From: Actinomadura litoris
GTDB lineage: Bacteria; Actinomycetota; Actinomycetes; Streptosporangiales; Streptosporangiaceae
Reading direction: 5' to 3'
NCBI RefSeq assembly: GCF_009733595.1
Contig: NZ_WOFH01000004.1
Span: 124,001-188,000 of the forward strand
DNA length: 64,000 nt
The translations under genes and the position numbers were made by a program. Numbering within the stretch: position 1 is the first letter of the stretch; every line of letters starts with the position of its first letter. The notes under the pieces were generated by a model. The model was given only the letters and a program-made list of their open reading frames with translations. It was not told the origin of the DNA and searched no databases. This document shows positions 32,559-41,270 of the stretch, one piece after another.

Positions 32559-33515
32559 ATGGCGAACGAGGGTCACATCACGACCGGCCAGGACGTCGCG
32601 GAGGCGACCCGGGCCGAGAACGCCGCCTTGAAGGCGTCGCTGGCGGGCAGACCGAGACCGCACGAGATCGGGGACCCGGTCGCGGTCCGCGCGGCGGGCG
32701 CCGCCGGCAAGGGCGCCTTCCCCGCGCCCGTCCTGCTGCCGCAGGGCACGAACCAGGCCGTCCCCGGGCGCGGCGGCGACGTCCCCGTCCGCACGTTCGA
32801 GACCGAGGACGCGCGCGGCGTCCTGATGTTCCTGCACGGCGGCGGCTGGACGCTCGGCACCGCCGAAGGGCAGGACATCTACCTGTGGGACCTCGCCCAG
32901 GCGGCGCACGTCTGCGTCGTCAGCGTCGGGTACCGGCTCGCGCCCGAGCACCCCCACCCCGCCGCCGCCGAGGACTGCGAGGACGTCGCGCGCTGGCTCC
33001 TCGACCACGCCGCCGACCGGTTCGGCGCCGACCGGCTCCTCATCGCCGGCGAGTCCGCCGGCGCCCACCTGGCGGTCCTCACCCTCCTGCGCCTGGGCGC
33101 CGACGCCGCCGCCTTCCGCGCCGCGCAGCTGTCCTACGGTGTCTTCGACCTGTCGATGACGCCCAGCCAGCGCGACGGCGCCGGCAAGCTGTTCACCTCG
33201 ACGCCGGCGATGCGCTGGTTCTACGACCAGTACCTGCCCGGCCTGAGCCCCGAGGAGCGCCGCGACCCCGCCATCTCGCCCCTGTACGCCGACGTGCGCG
33301 GCATGCCGCCCGCCCGGTTCACGGTCGGGACCGAGGACCCGCTGCTGGACGACTCGCTGTTCATGGCCGCGCGCTGGCGGGCCGCCGGCAACGACACCGA
33401 ACTGGAGGTCGTCGCCGAGGGCATCCACGGGTTCGCCTCCTTCCCCCTGACGATCGCGCGCCGCGAGATCGACCGCCAGTCCGGCTACCTCGCGCGCGCC
33501 GTCGCCGACCGCTGA
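32559..33515 (+). CDS. Alpha/beta hydrolase, hormone-sensitive-lipase (HSL) family esterase
   Basis: A 318-residue esterase. The oxyanion motif HGGGW (about 94-98), nucleophile elbow GESAGAHL (about 165-172), acid Asp in TEDPLLDDS and catalytic His in GIHGFASFP are all present, as in HSL/family IV lipases. The ATG at 32559 lacks a ribosome site; GACACT stands 6 nt upstream, fitting a leaderless start. Divergent from the holin-like operon (182 bp). It should hydrolyse short-chain esters; natural substrate unknown. Confidence 0.9.
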   Translation: MANEGHITTGQDVAEATRAENAALKASLAGRPRPHEIGDPVAVRAAGAAGKGAFPAPVLLPQGTNQAVPGRGGDVPVRTFETEDARGVLMFLHGGGWTLGTAEGQDIYLWDLAQAAHVCVVSVGYRLAPEHPHPAAAEDCEDVARWLLDHAADRFGADRLLIAGESAGAHLAVLTLLRLGADAAAFRAAQLSYGVFDLSMTPSQRDGAGKLFTSTPAMRWFYDQYLPGLSPEERRDPAISPLYADVRGMPPARFTVGTEDPLLDDSLFMAARWRAAGNDTELEVVAEGIHGFASFPLTIARREIDRQSGYLARAVADR

Positions 33516-33553
33516 GCACACGCGGCTTCAGTCAACGGGCCCGGTCATCGGGT

Positions 33554-34678
33554 TCAGGCGGTGGCGACCCACGCGACGCGGTGCCCCTCGGTCGGGTCGG
33601 GCGTCTCCCACCGCCGGACGAGCCGGTCCACCACCGCGTCCGGCACGGGCGCCGCCCGGGCGCGGTTGCGGCCGCGCAGCACCCCGGGCGGCGCCTCCAG
33701 CGCCACCACCTCCACCCGCCCCCGGTAGCCGGCGGCCAGGCCCGTGCACTGCTCGCGGAGCTGCCGCGACACGTTCGTGGCGTTCCACACGAACGAGCGG
33801 CCCGCCCGCAGGTGCCCGCGCGCCAGCTCGTGCGCCGCGGCGGCCACCGCGCGCTGGTCGCCCGAGGGCGCCACGCCCATCTCCGCGCGCAGCCGGTCCA
33901 GGCTGACCACCGGCACGTCCGGCCGGTGCGCCGCGATCCAGTGGTCCTTGCCCGCCCCCGGCAGCCCCGACAGCACCGTCACCGTCAGCCGCGTGTCGTC
34001 GAAGGCGTCATAGTCCGGGTCGCGTCCCGGCTTGCGGAAGTACCAGAACCGGGCGTGGTCGGAGGGGAACACGCGCGGCGCGTCCAGGCACCCCTGCTCG
34101 GCGCAGTACTCCCGGTACAGCGCGATGTTCTCCAGCACCTCCGCCAGGTCGCCGCAGACCCGGCCGCGGATGTCGGCCTCCGCCAGCAGCGCCAGGTCGT
34201 CGTTGCGGGCCAGCAGGCTCACCCGGAACGCGATCGGCTGCAGGTCGGGCCGCTCCAGCGCCCAGAACGGCACCTGGTGGTGGCGGACCAGCGCGGCGAC
34301 GTGCTCGCGCCAGGCGACCGGCGCGCCCAGCTCCCACAGGATCCGCCGCACCATCAGGTCCCCGCGCCGCGAATGCCCGTGCGCGGTGATCCGGCCGTCC
34401 CCGTCGGTGCGGGTGCAGTACGGCTTCGCGACGTCGTGCATCAGCGCCGCCGCGAACAACCGGACACGCTCCGCCGCCGGCCGCGCCCGCCACCGCGGCG
34501 ACGCCGCCAGCGCCTCGCACGCCATCCGGGTGTGGACCTCCACGTCCCCCTCGGCGTGGTGCACCGCGTCCTGCGGGACGCCCCCGAGCGCCCGCACCCA
34601 CGCGAACGCCTCACAGATCTCCGGCCACGGCACGGCCCAGCCCGGCGGCGCCGGGCACAGGTCAGCGAACACCCGCAT
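33554..34678 (-). CDS. HD-Pnk-type RNA/DNA end-healing enzyme (HD phosphoesterase + 5'-OH kinase)
   Basis: A 374-residue two-domain protein. The N-terminal HD domain (about 30-200) carries metal ligands His40/41, His49, HD at 81-82 and HGH at 100-102, fitting a 2',3'-phosphoesterase that removes 2',3'-cyclic phosphate. The C-terminal P-loop kinase (about 230-374) starts with SGLPGAGKDHW (Walker A; Asp follows the Lys as in polynucleotide kinases) and includes VVSLDRLR and WNATNVSRQLR. It is a partner of the RNA ligase gene directly upstream, whose 3' end overlaps this ATG by 17 bp. Together they could heal and seal broken RNA ends. This order matches bacterial HD-Pnk/Rnl cassettes. Confidence 0.85.
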   Translation of the reverse strand: MRVFADLCPAPPGWAVPWPEICEAFAWVRALGGVPQDAVHHAEGDVEVHTRMACEALAASPRWRARPAAERVRLFAAALMHDVAKPYCTRTDGDGRITAHGHSRRGDLMVRRILWELGAPVAWREHVAALVRHHQVPFWALERPDLQPIAFRVSLLARNDDLALLAEADIRGRVCGDLAEVLENIALYREYCAEQGCLDAPRVFPSDHARFWYFRKPGRDPDYDAFDDTRLTVTVLSGLPGAGKDHWIAAHRPDVPVVSLDRLRAEMGVAPSGDQRAVAAAAHELARGHLRAGRSFVWNATNVSRQLREQCTGLAAGYRGRVEVVALEAPPGVLRGRNRARAAPVPDAVVDRLVRRWETPDPTEGHRVAWVATA

Positions 34679-35450
34679 ACAGCACCTCCGGATCGGCCAG
34701 GCCGTTGGCGATGATCGGACGGCCCTGCCAGTGCGTCCCCGCGTCCAGGATCGCCGTCAGGAAACTCGGCCGCACCCACTTGAGGCGGCCGACGGTCCGC
34801 CCGCCCTCCTCCACCTTGACGTAGAGGCCCTCCATCTCCTCGGACGGATCGGACTCCGCCACCGCCCGGTCCGCGTCGGCGCCGCCCGCCTTCGCCGCCG
34901 CCCGCAGCGCGTCCCGCCACCCGGCCGTCCGGCACGTGGAGGGCCCCACCAGCGCGGTCAGCGCCGCCACGTCCCGCAGCCTCCCCTCGTGCAGGACGGG
35001 CACCGGCACCACCGGCGTCCCCGCCAGCAGCTCGCGGCGCCGCGCGGTCGACAGGAACGTCCCGTCCCGCAGGTCCAGGACGTCGAACTCACAGAAATAG
35101 TGGGGGAGCGCGTCGTAGAAGACGGTGTGCTTGGCATACAGCCACTCCCCGTACATCACATACCGGTCGCCCAGCCGCTCCCACAGCACGTGCCGCACCG
35201 ACGCCGCCCACGCCTTCAGCGGCGCGAACTGGCGCTCGCGCGGCCCGCCCGCCAGGTAGTGGCCCCGGCTCTGCAACCGCAGCTCGCCCTCGGAGGAGAA
35301 GCTGACGCCGCAGTTGGCGCCGTCCAGCTTCTCCTCGACCACCAGGTACCGCCCGGCGACCTCCCCGAACGGCACGGCGGCCAGGTCGTGGTCGCCCGGC
35401 TGCAACCGGGATCCCGCGATGTGCCGGGTGCGCGGATATTTGCGGAGCAT
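34662..35450 (-). CDS. RNA ligase (Rnl2-like nucleotidyltransferase)
   Basis: A 262-residue ligase. Motif I EEKLDGAN gives the AMP-accepting Lys41; motif III-like YVMYGEWLYAKH lies at about 98-108, then motif IV EGLYVKVE and motif V LKWVRP (about 233-238). Length and motifs fit ATP-dependent RNA ligases of the Rnl2/Rnl-of-HD-Pnk branch. The ATG at 35450 is 7 nt after the -10 of a clear promoter, so translation is leaderless. It seals RNA ends prepared by the downstream HD-Pnk enzyme. The target (tRNA or other RNA cleaved under stress or phage attack) is unknown. Confidence 0.88.
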   Translation of the reverse strand: MLRKYPRTRHIAGSRLQPGDHDLAAVPFGEVAGRYLVVEEKLDGANCGVSFSSEGELRLQSRGHYLAGGPRERQFAPLKAWAASVRHVLWERLGDRYVMYGEWLYAKHTVFYDALPHYFCEFDVLDLRDGTFLSTARRRELLAGTPVVPVPVLHEGRLRDVAALTALVGPSTCRTAGWRDALRAAAKAGGADADRAVAESDPSEEMEGLYVKVEEGGRTVGRLKWVRPSFLTAILDAGTHWQGRPIIANGLADPEVLYAGVR

Positions 35451-35457
35451 GCCGCCT

Positions 35458-35486
35458 GTTCTAGTGAACCGCGCCGGTCACGCCAA
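35458..35486 (-). promoter_or_regulatory. Promoter of the RNA-repair operon
   Basis: On the minus strand -35 TTGGCG (plus 35481-35486), a 17-nt spacer, -10 TAGAAC (35458-35463) and then 7 nt to the ATG. This is the best sigma-70-like promoter of the window and predicts a leaderless transcript. No operator dyad is seen around it. Confidence 0.65.
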
Positions 35487-35504
35487 CCGGTTTTCCCGCG
35501 CGTC

Positions 35505-36139
35505 CCCCGGGCGAGGACCACTGCGACCAGCGCCCGCGCCGCCGCCCACAGCCCGAACGTCACCCACCCCAACGCGTGCAGCCGCGCCGTGAACCGCGCC
35601 GGACCCGCGACCGCCCCGTACACCGCGACTCCCAGCGCGGTCCCGACCTGCCGCGTGGTGTCATTGACCCCGCCCGCCAGCCCCGCCCAGCAGCGGACCC
35701 GCCGTCAGCGCCGTCGAGGAGATCCCCGCCCACATCCCGAGCGCCCGCGCCTGCTCGGCCCGCCCCGGATACGCCGCCGTGATCAGCGCCAGGCTCCCGG
35801 GCAGCAGCGGCGCCGCCCCCGCCCCCTGGACGACCCGCGCCGCGATCAGCGGGGCCGCGCCCGGCGCCGCCCCGCACGCCGGCGACGCCGCCCCGAACAG
35901 CCCGAACCCCGCCGGCGTCAGCCCCCGGTGCCCCACCCGGTCGCCGAGCGCGCCGCCGCCCAGCAGCAGCCCCGCGATCGCCACCGCGTAGCCGTCCACC
36001 ATCCCCTGCAACCCCGGCAGGCCCGTGCCGAGCGCCCGCCCGATCCCGGCAGCGCGACGTTCACGATCGTCACGTCCAGCAGGACCAGGAACATCCCCGC
36101 GCACAGCACCACGAGCATCGCGCCCGCCGCGCCACCCAT
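35505..36139 (-). pseudogene. Remnant of a DHA2-type MFS drug exporter
   Basis: The N-terminal helix GGAAGAMLVVLCAGMFLVLLDVTIVNVALP reads in one frame from 36139. Helices 2-5 (LQGMVDGYAVAIAGLLLGGGALGDRVGHR, ARVVQGAGAAPLLPGSLALI, ALGMWAGISSTALTAGPLLGG) follow in a second frame. A C-terminal piece (DTTRQVGTALGVAVYGAVAG...) continues in a third. Two frameshifts and the loss of roughly 200 central residues leave no function. The 3' end has no stop of its own and fades before the RNA ligase promoter. A TetR or MarR partner is not present. Confidence 0.8.
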
Positions 36140-36339
36140 CCGGGCGCGGCGGTTCCGGTCGTCGATGTCGGAGCACCCACGCGCTCCACGGTCCACCCCG
36201 GACGTTTCACCGAGGATCGAACCGTCCCGGGGCCGCGCATTCCCCTGAAGCTCCCCGCCCTGCTGGCCGACGACGCCCGCACGCCCCGGCGGTTAGAGTC
36301 GGCCGCGAAGCCCGACGCGTGAGCACAGGGGAGAGGCGG

Positions 36340-37017
36340 ATGGCGCCGACCGCGGCCTACGACGAGATCGCCGACTGGTACGAGCACGAGTTCCTCGGGC
36401 ACGACCCCGCCGGGGACGGCGACGCGTTCGGCCTCGGCGCAGTCCTGCGCGACCTCCTCGGCGAGGGCCGCGGGCCCTGCCTGGAGATCGGATGCGGCAC
36501 CGGCGTCCACGCCGCCCGCGTCCGCGCCCTCGGCTGGACGCCGTTCGGCGCCGACCTGTCCGCCGGGATGCTGCGGCACGCCCGCGGCCGCCTCCCCGCC
36601 GTGCGGGCCGACGCCGCGCGCCTCCCGCTCCGGGACGCGTCGCTCCCCGCCGTCATCGCCGTGATGGCCCACACCGACATGCCCGCCTACCCGGCGGTGG
36701 CCCGCGAGGCCGCCCGGGTCCTGCGGCCCGGGGGAGTGTTCGTGCACGTCGGCGTCCACCCCTGCTTCTGCGGCGGGTTCGCCGACCGCACCGACCCGGA
36801 CGCGGTCGTCATCCGCCCCGGCTACCGCGACGGCCACTGGACCAAGGCGTCCTGGACCGACCAGGGCGTGCGCGCCAGGATCGGCGCCGTCCACCGCCCG
36901 CTGCCCGAACTCATGCACGCGTTCCTGGACGCCGGGATGACGCTCGACCGGTTCGCCGAGACCGGCGACCCCACCCCGATCGTCCTCGGCGTCAGGGCGC
37001 GCAAACCGGCCGCGTGA
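36340..37017 (+). CDS. Class I SAM-dependent methyltransferase
   Basis: A 225-residue methyltransferase of the Methyltransf_11 type. Seen: the N-terminal YDEIADWYEHEF, glycine motif CLEIGCGTGVHAARV (about 45-59), acidic motif II GADLSAGML, motif ARLPLRDASLPAVIAVM and post-motif VLRPGGVFVHVG. A Cys/His pair HPCFCGGF (about 130-137) is an unusual insertion. GGGGAGAGGCGG precedes the ATG. TAGAGT about 45 nt upstream can be its -10. Substrate unknown; the gene is not in an operon. Confidence 0.87.
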   Translation: MAPTAAYDEIADWYEHEFLGHDPAGDGDAFGLGAVLRDLLGEGRGPCLEIGCGTGVHAARVRALGWTPFGADLSAGMLRHARGRLPAVRADAARLPLRDASLPAVIAVMAHTDMPAYPAVAREAARVLRPGGVFVHVGVHPCFCGGFADRTDPDAVVIRPGYRDGHWTKASWTDQGVRARIGAVHRPLPELMHAFLDAGMTLDRFAETGDPTPIVLGVRARKPAA

Positions 37018-37257
37018 CCGCCCCACGGGATCAGGACGCTGACTGTTTCCCATTAATTTCCGGACGGCATACCTTGGATTGTCGGCGGCGACCCGCGAAC
37101 GTCGAAGAACCGCCGCCCGCCTTGACATGGAATCGGGCCCCGGAGGCCCTGAACGGGATCGGTTCGCGCCTATCCCGGCGTGAACCGTGAGACGATGGCG
37201 AGCCATATCGTCGCCTTTCGTCCCGGGCGCCGCGTGCGCGCGAAGGGAGCCTCCGGC

Positions 37258-37992
37258 ATGACCTCCGACATCACCGCCGAGCAGTACGTGGAGAAAGTCG
37301 CGGAGCACTGCTCGGCCGAGCAGCGGGAACTCCTCCGGCGCCATTTCGGGGCCGCGGATCCCGGCACCGGCGACATCGACCTCGGCGTGCGGATGGGCAA
37401 GGTCCTCACGACCGCGCGGCCGTTCACCGCCATGCCCCTCGACGAGGTCGAGCGGCTGCTCGCCGGCCCCATCCCCGAACTGCGGGCGGGCGCGCTGCGC
37501 ATCATGGGCGACAAGGCCAAGCACAAGAAGGCCACCGACGCCGAGCGCGCGGTGCTCTACGAGCTGTACATGAAGCACAAGGACAAGATCAACAGCTGGG
37601 GGCTGGTGGACATCAGCTCCCACCAGATCGTCGGCGGCTACCTGGTGGACCGGCCCCGCGACGTCCTGTACGAGATGGCCGCCTCCGACAACTGGTGGGA
37701 GCACCGCATCGCGCTCGTCAGCACGCTGGCCTTCGTCGGCCGCAAGGACGTGGACGACACCTTCCGGCTCGCCGAACTGCTGCGCGACGACGAGCACGAC
37801 AAGGTCCACACCGCCGTCGGATGGCTCCTGCGCGAGGCGGGCCGGCACGACCGCCCCAGGCTGCTGAAGTTCCTGGACGCCTACGCCGCCACCTTGCCGC
37901 GGATCACCCTGCGCACCGCCATCGAGCACTTCGACAAGGAGCAGCGCGCCCACTACCTCGGCATGAAGAAGCGGCTCGCGGAAGGCGGCTGA
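37258..37992 (+). CDS. AlkD-like DNA alkylation repair protein (HEAT repeats)
   Basis: A 244-residue all-helical protein with HEAT-like repeats. The family marks are FTAMPLDEVERLLAGPIPELRAGALRIM (about 60-87), INSWGLVDISSHQIVGGYLVDRP (about 114-136, the Trp/Asp region of the AlkD pocket) and HDKVHTAVGWLLREAG. It should excise N3/N7-alkylpurines without base flipping. The ATG at 37258 follows GAAGGGAGC; an upstream ATG 78 nt earlier would add an Arg-rich tail and is less likely. A strong bidirectional terminator follows. Confidence 0.88.
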   Translation: MTSDITAEQYVEKVAEHCSAEQRELLRRHFGAADPGTGDIDLGVRMGKVLTTARPFTAMPLDEVERLLAGPIPELRAGALRIMGDKAKHKKATDAERAVLYELYMKHKDKINSWGLVDISSHQIVGGYLVDRPRDVLYEMAASDNWWEHRIALVSTLAFVGRKDVDDTFRLAELLRDDEHDKVHTAVGWLLREAGRHDRPRLLKFLDAYAATLPRITLRTAIEHFDKEQRAHYLGMKKRLAEGG

Positions 37993-38010
37993 GCGGACCC
38001 CGGTGTTCAC

Positions 38011-38048
38011 CGGAAAGCCCGGGGCGAGAACTCGCCCCGGGCTTTCCG
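38011..38048. terminator. Bidirectional terminator
   Basis: An 18-bp perfect inverted repeat (CGGAAAGCCCGGGGCGAG and its complement) with a 2-nt centre lies between the convergent AlkD and haloperoxidase genes. The A3/T3 runs near the outer ends of the stem help either direction. Confidence 0.85.
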
Positions 38049-38070
38049 GCAGATCCTCGGAACGCTACGG

Positions 38071-39642
38071 TCAGTGGCCGACGTCGCCCTTGACGTGCCG
38101 CTGCACGAGATCGTAGGACCGGTCGCCGAACTGCTTGCCGAAGTCGGCGGACCTCAGGCACGACTGCAGGTAATGCACCCCGCCCCACACCCGGCTGTGC
38201 AGGCAGTCGTCCGCGAAGTCGGTCCAGTTGGACCAGTGCAGCTTCAGCTCCTTGGAGGGGGTGACCCCCGGCTCCACCAGCGTCCAGCCCACGGGAATGG
38301 TGATGCTGAGGTCCAGTTGGTCGTTGCCGAGGAACCGCCGGCACGCCTGCGCCTGCGCGGCGCAGACCCCCGAGGAGCCCGACGGGTACTCCGGGTGGTC
38401 GGGCATGTTCAGGTAGCTGGACCACTGGTCGGCGGGCATGTCCCTGACCGTCCCCTTGCCGGGGCCGCCCCAGGAGGTCACCCGGGAGTGGCCGTACACG
38501 TGCTGGATCGCGCTGCCCGGCCGCACCACGTCGTACTTGCGCTTGTAGTGCCACATGGCGACCGTCGAGTCGAAGACCGCCAGCGTGTTCGTCGCGAACA
38601 GGTGGATCCAGCCGTCCAGGTCCAGCTTCTTGTCATTGGCCCTGGCGGCGGCGAACACCGACCGGCTGATGCCCAGCAGCTTGTCGTCGAACAGCTCCGC
38701 CTTCACCTTCTGCTCTTCGGTGAGGCCCGCCGACACCTCAAGGATGTGGTCCACCGAGGCCTTGTAGGCCTTCTTGTTGTGGTGGTTGATGTACTCGGGC
38801 GGGGCGAGGCCGAACTGACCCGGGTCCTTGAACGTCATCGCCTTCACCCGCCCCATGTGCGCGGTGGCGAAGTGCTGGACGGTGTAGATGCCCTTGTCGC
38901 CGATCCCGGTCGTGCCGGGCGGCGGCGCGCCGAGGCGGCGGCGGTGCGGGCCCAGTTTCGGCTGCCAGTGCGAGGGGTTGATCAGCTCGTAGGCGGTGTT
39001 CACGGGCTCATAGCCGGTGTAGTCCGAGAAAGGCCGCGGGTTGTACTTGCGGCCGCCGTCGTAACCGAGCATGTTCATACCGTCATTGCGCCCATAGGCG
39101 ACCGCGCCCTTTCCGGCGAGGTTGCCGATGCCGACCGGCGTGGTCGGGTCCAGGGACTCGTCGTCGGGGTTCAGCCCCACGAACAGCAGCAGGCTCCGGA
39201 AGCCCGACCGCTCGGGCACCACGCCCTTGAGCAACTGCCAGGAGGCGTGCAGGGCGGCGATGTTCTTGTTCCGGTTGGTGTTCGACTCGCTGGAAGGGCG
39301 GCGGGGGATTCGGGTGATGATGCCGACCGCGGTCGGGTGGTAGGGCGCCGCCGCGTCGAACCAGGCGGTCTGGTTCAGGTGACTGGCCCACTCCACCAGC
39401 GTCACGTCCATGGGGGCGAACACGTCCGGGTTCGACCGCGAGTCCTGCGAGTCGAGCAGGTCCCGGATGAAGTTGCCCTTGTCGAAGTCGAAATTCTCCG
39501 CCCGCGCCCGCAGCGCGGACTGGGCGCTGGCCGTCTGGGTGGTGCCCAGGGTGACCAGCGCGGCACTGCCGAGCCCGCCGAGCAGCAGCGACCTGCGTCG
39601 CATTGCGAAGTTCTGATCGGGAAAACGTCCGGATGCGGTCAT
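38071..39642 (-). CDS. Tat-exported vanadium-dependent haloperoxidase homologue
   Basis: A 523-residue exported protein. MRRRSLLLGGLGSAALVTLG gives a Tat signal (RR-x-LL) ending near TASA. The vanadate-binding signatures KRKYDVVRP (KX6RP) and SRVWGGVH (SRX5H, His490) are complete, but the middle signature reads PSGSS (420-424) where vanadium haloperoxidases have PSGH. The acid-base histidine is therefore missing. It could be a phosphatase-like or altered oxidase member, or inactive. The ATG at 39642 has GAGAGGA upstream. A TAGAGT -10 lies about 100 bp before it. Not linked to a biosynthetic cluster here. Confidence 0.83.
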   Translation of the reverse strand: MTASGRFPDQNFAMRRRSLLLGGLGSAALVTLGTTQTASAQSALRARAENFDFDKGNFIRDLLDSQDSRSNPDVFAPMDVTLVEWASHLNQTAWFDAAAPYHPTAVGIITRIPRRPSSESNTNRNKNIAALHASWQLLKGVVPERSGFRSLLLFVGLNPDDESLDPTTPVGIGNLAGKGAVAYGRNDGMNMLGYDGGRKYNPRPFSDYTGYEPVNTAYELINPSHWQPKLGPHRRRLGAPPPGTTGIGDKGIYTVQHFATAHMGRVKAMTFKDPGQFGLAPPEYINHHNKKAYKASVDHILEVSAGLTEEQKVKAELFDDKLLGISRSVFAAARANDKKLDLDGWIHLFATNTLAVFDSTVAMWHYKRKYDVVRPGSAIQHVYGHSRVTSWGGPGKGTVRDMPADQWSSYLNMPDHPEYPSGSSGVCAAQAQACRRFLGNDQLDLSITIPVGWTLVEPGVTPSKELKLHWSNWTDFADDCLHSRVWGGVHYLQSCLRSADFGKQFGDRSYDLVQRHVKGDVGH

Positions 39643-40171
39643 GATGCGTCCTCTCGTCGGCTTACCAGGCAAGCCGCCGTTGTTCAGTCGGCCGGGCCGG
39701 GGGATACGGTCGATTGGTGCGAGGTCGTTCGCGGGCAGGCCACTCTAAGGAAATGTGTTCGTTGAATTACCGGGCGTCCGCCGCGGCGCTGGAAAGATTC
39801 TTCTGCTGGGGGGTGGAAATTTTTGCAGGCGGACGGTATATGGCACAGCCGGGGTGGTCGAAGCGATTAGGCCGAAGCCAATTTTTTTGAATGATGGCGG
39901 CGATCGCCACGACACGCAAGACGTCGGTGAACGCCGCTCCCGCCCGTCCGGGAGTTCCGCGCCCGACCGGGCCGCGGCCCGGCGGGGGCCCCACTCGGGG
40001 CCCCGGGCACTTTCGCCAGGTGAGCCCGGGGGTCCGACGTCGCGTGCAACGTGCCAAATCCCTCCGCTCCGCCCGCGGAGAGCGGCCGCGAGGCCTGTTC
40101 TGGCCATGTCCAAAGACAGCACTCTGGAGGATGCGGCACGCCCCTCACCGGCCGAATCCCCGGCGAGACCG
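39643..40171. other. Intergenic region between haloperoxidase and aldo/keto reductase genes
   Basis: 529 bp. The left part is AT-richer and contains a minus-strand TAGAGT (plus 39741-39746), the likely -10 for the haloperoxidase gene. T/A runs (AATTTTTTT near 39880) lie in the middle. Near 39985-40010 GGGGCCCC-ACTC-GGGGCCCC forms a hairpin that may end the aldo/keto reductase transcript. No convincing gene: the open frames on both strands are short, lack ribosome sites and are Arg/Pro-rich. Confidence 0.5.
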
Positions 40172-41194
40172 CTACCGGGACCTCCGCAGGGACGGGTCGA
40201 GGAGCGAGGGCGGGGTGTCGTGCTTCTCCTGCGGGGCGAGGTCGAGGCCGGGCGCGACGATCGCGTCGACCGCGTCCAGGACGTCGCCGGAGAGCACGAC
40301 GTCGGCGGCGGCGAGCTGCGAGCGCAGGTGCTCGGGCGTCCGGGGGCCGATGAGCGCGCTCGTCACGGCGGGATGCGCGGTCACGAACCCGAGCGCGAGC
40401 TGGATCATCGTCAGCCCCGCCTGGCCGGCGACCCCGGCGAGCCGTTCGACGGCCGCCAGCTTGGCCCGGTTGGACGGGACGGAGACGTCGAAGCGCGCCG
40501 GCATGAACCTCGACCGGTTCGTGGTGACCTCCCGGCCCTCGCGGACCGCGCCCGACAGCCACCCCGAGGCCAGCGGGCTCCACACCAGCACGCCGAGGCC
40601 GTACTCCTGCGCCACGGGCAGGACGTGCGCCTCGGCGCCGCGCTGCAGAACCGAGTAGCCCGGCTGCTCGGTCGCGTACCGGCCCAGGTGGTGCTCGCGC
40701 GCCGCCCACTGCGCCTGGACGATGCGGTAGGCCGGGAACGTCGAGGACCCGAAGTAGCGGATCTTCCCCGCGCGCCGCAGGTCGGTCAGCGCCGACAGCG
40801 TCTCCTCGTCGGCGGTCGCGGGGTCCCAGCGGTGGATCTGGTAGAGGTCGACGTGGTCGACGCCCAGCCGGCGCAGGCTGCCCTCCAGCGCGGTGACCAG
40901 CCAGCGGCGCGAGCCGCCCCGGTGGCCGCGCTCCTCGCCCATCGGCAGGCCCGCCTTCGTCGCCAGCACGACGTCGTCGCGCCGTCCGGCGATGGCCCTG
41001 CCGACCATCGTCTCGGACTCGCCGCCGCCGTAGTGGTCGGCGGTGTCGATGAGGTTGACGCCGCCCTCCAGCGCGGCGTCCACGATCGCGGTGGCCTCGT
41101 CCTGGGTGGTGCGCCCGATCGGGCCGAAGTTCATCGCGCCGAGCGCGAGGGCGCTGACCTGCACGCCGGTGCGGCCCAAGGTGCGGTACTGCAT
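40172..41194 (-). CDS. Aldo/keto reductase
   Basis: A 340-residue NADPH-dependent oxidoreductase. The catalytic tetrad is visible: Asp in LIDTADHYG (about 50-53), Tyr in the same motif, Lys in VVLATKAGLP (about 80) and His in LYQIHRWDP (about 120). SALIGPRTPEHLRSQL near the end binds NADPH. The ATG at 41194 has GGAGGAGC upstream. Divergent from a TetR gene (151 bp apart) that carries two direct repeats in the gap, so it is probably induced by a carbonyl or xenobiotic compound. Confidence 0.9.
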   Translation of the reverse strand: MQYRTLGRTGVQVSALALGAMNFGPIGRTTQDEATAIVDAALEGGVNLIDTADHYGGGESETMVGRAIAGRRDDVVLATKAGLPMGEERGHRGGSRRWLVTALEGSLRRLGVDHVDLYQIHRWDPATADEETLSALTDLRRAGKIRYFGSSTFPAYRIVQAQWAAREHHLGRYATEQPGYSVLQRGAEAHVLPVAQEYGLGVLVWSPLASGWLSGAVREGREVTTNRSRFMPARFDVSVPSNRAKLAAVERLAGVAGQAGLTMIQLALGFVTAHPAVTSALIGPRTPEHLRSQLAAADVVLSGDVLDAVDAIVAPGLDLAPQEKHDTPPSLLDPSLRRSR

Positions 41195-41270
41195 GCTCGT
41201 GCTCCTCCGTGAGGGGGGTGTGCGGACGGGTTGGTCGCCGGGCCGCCGCTCTGGCATCATGAGCACAAGC

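Noticed and set aside
30599..34714. 1371-codon plus-strand frame
   Set aside because: Covers parts of genes on both strands; Arg/Pro-rich, no motif. It exists because stop codons are rare at this GC content.
37122..37127. Perfect -35 TTGACA before the AlkD gene
   Set aside because: No acceptable -10 hexamer lies 16-19 nt downstream, so I do not call a promoter.
39755..39900. Possible short gene starting GTGTTCGTTGAATTACC
   Set aside because: No ribosome site, no conserved features; the frame soon becomes Arg/Pro-rich. Better explained as the promoter area of the haloperoxidase gene.
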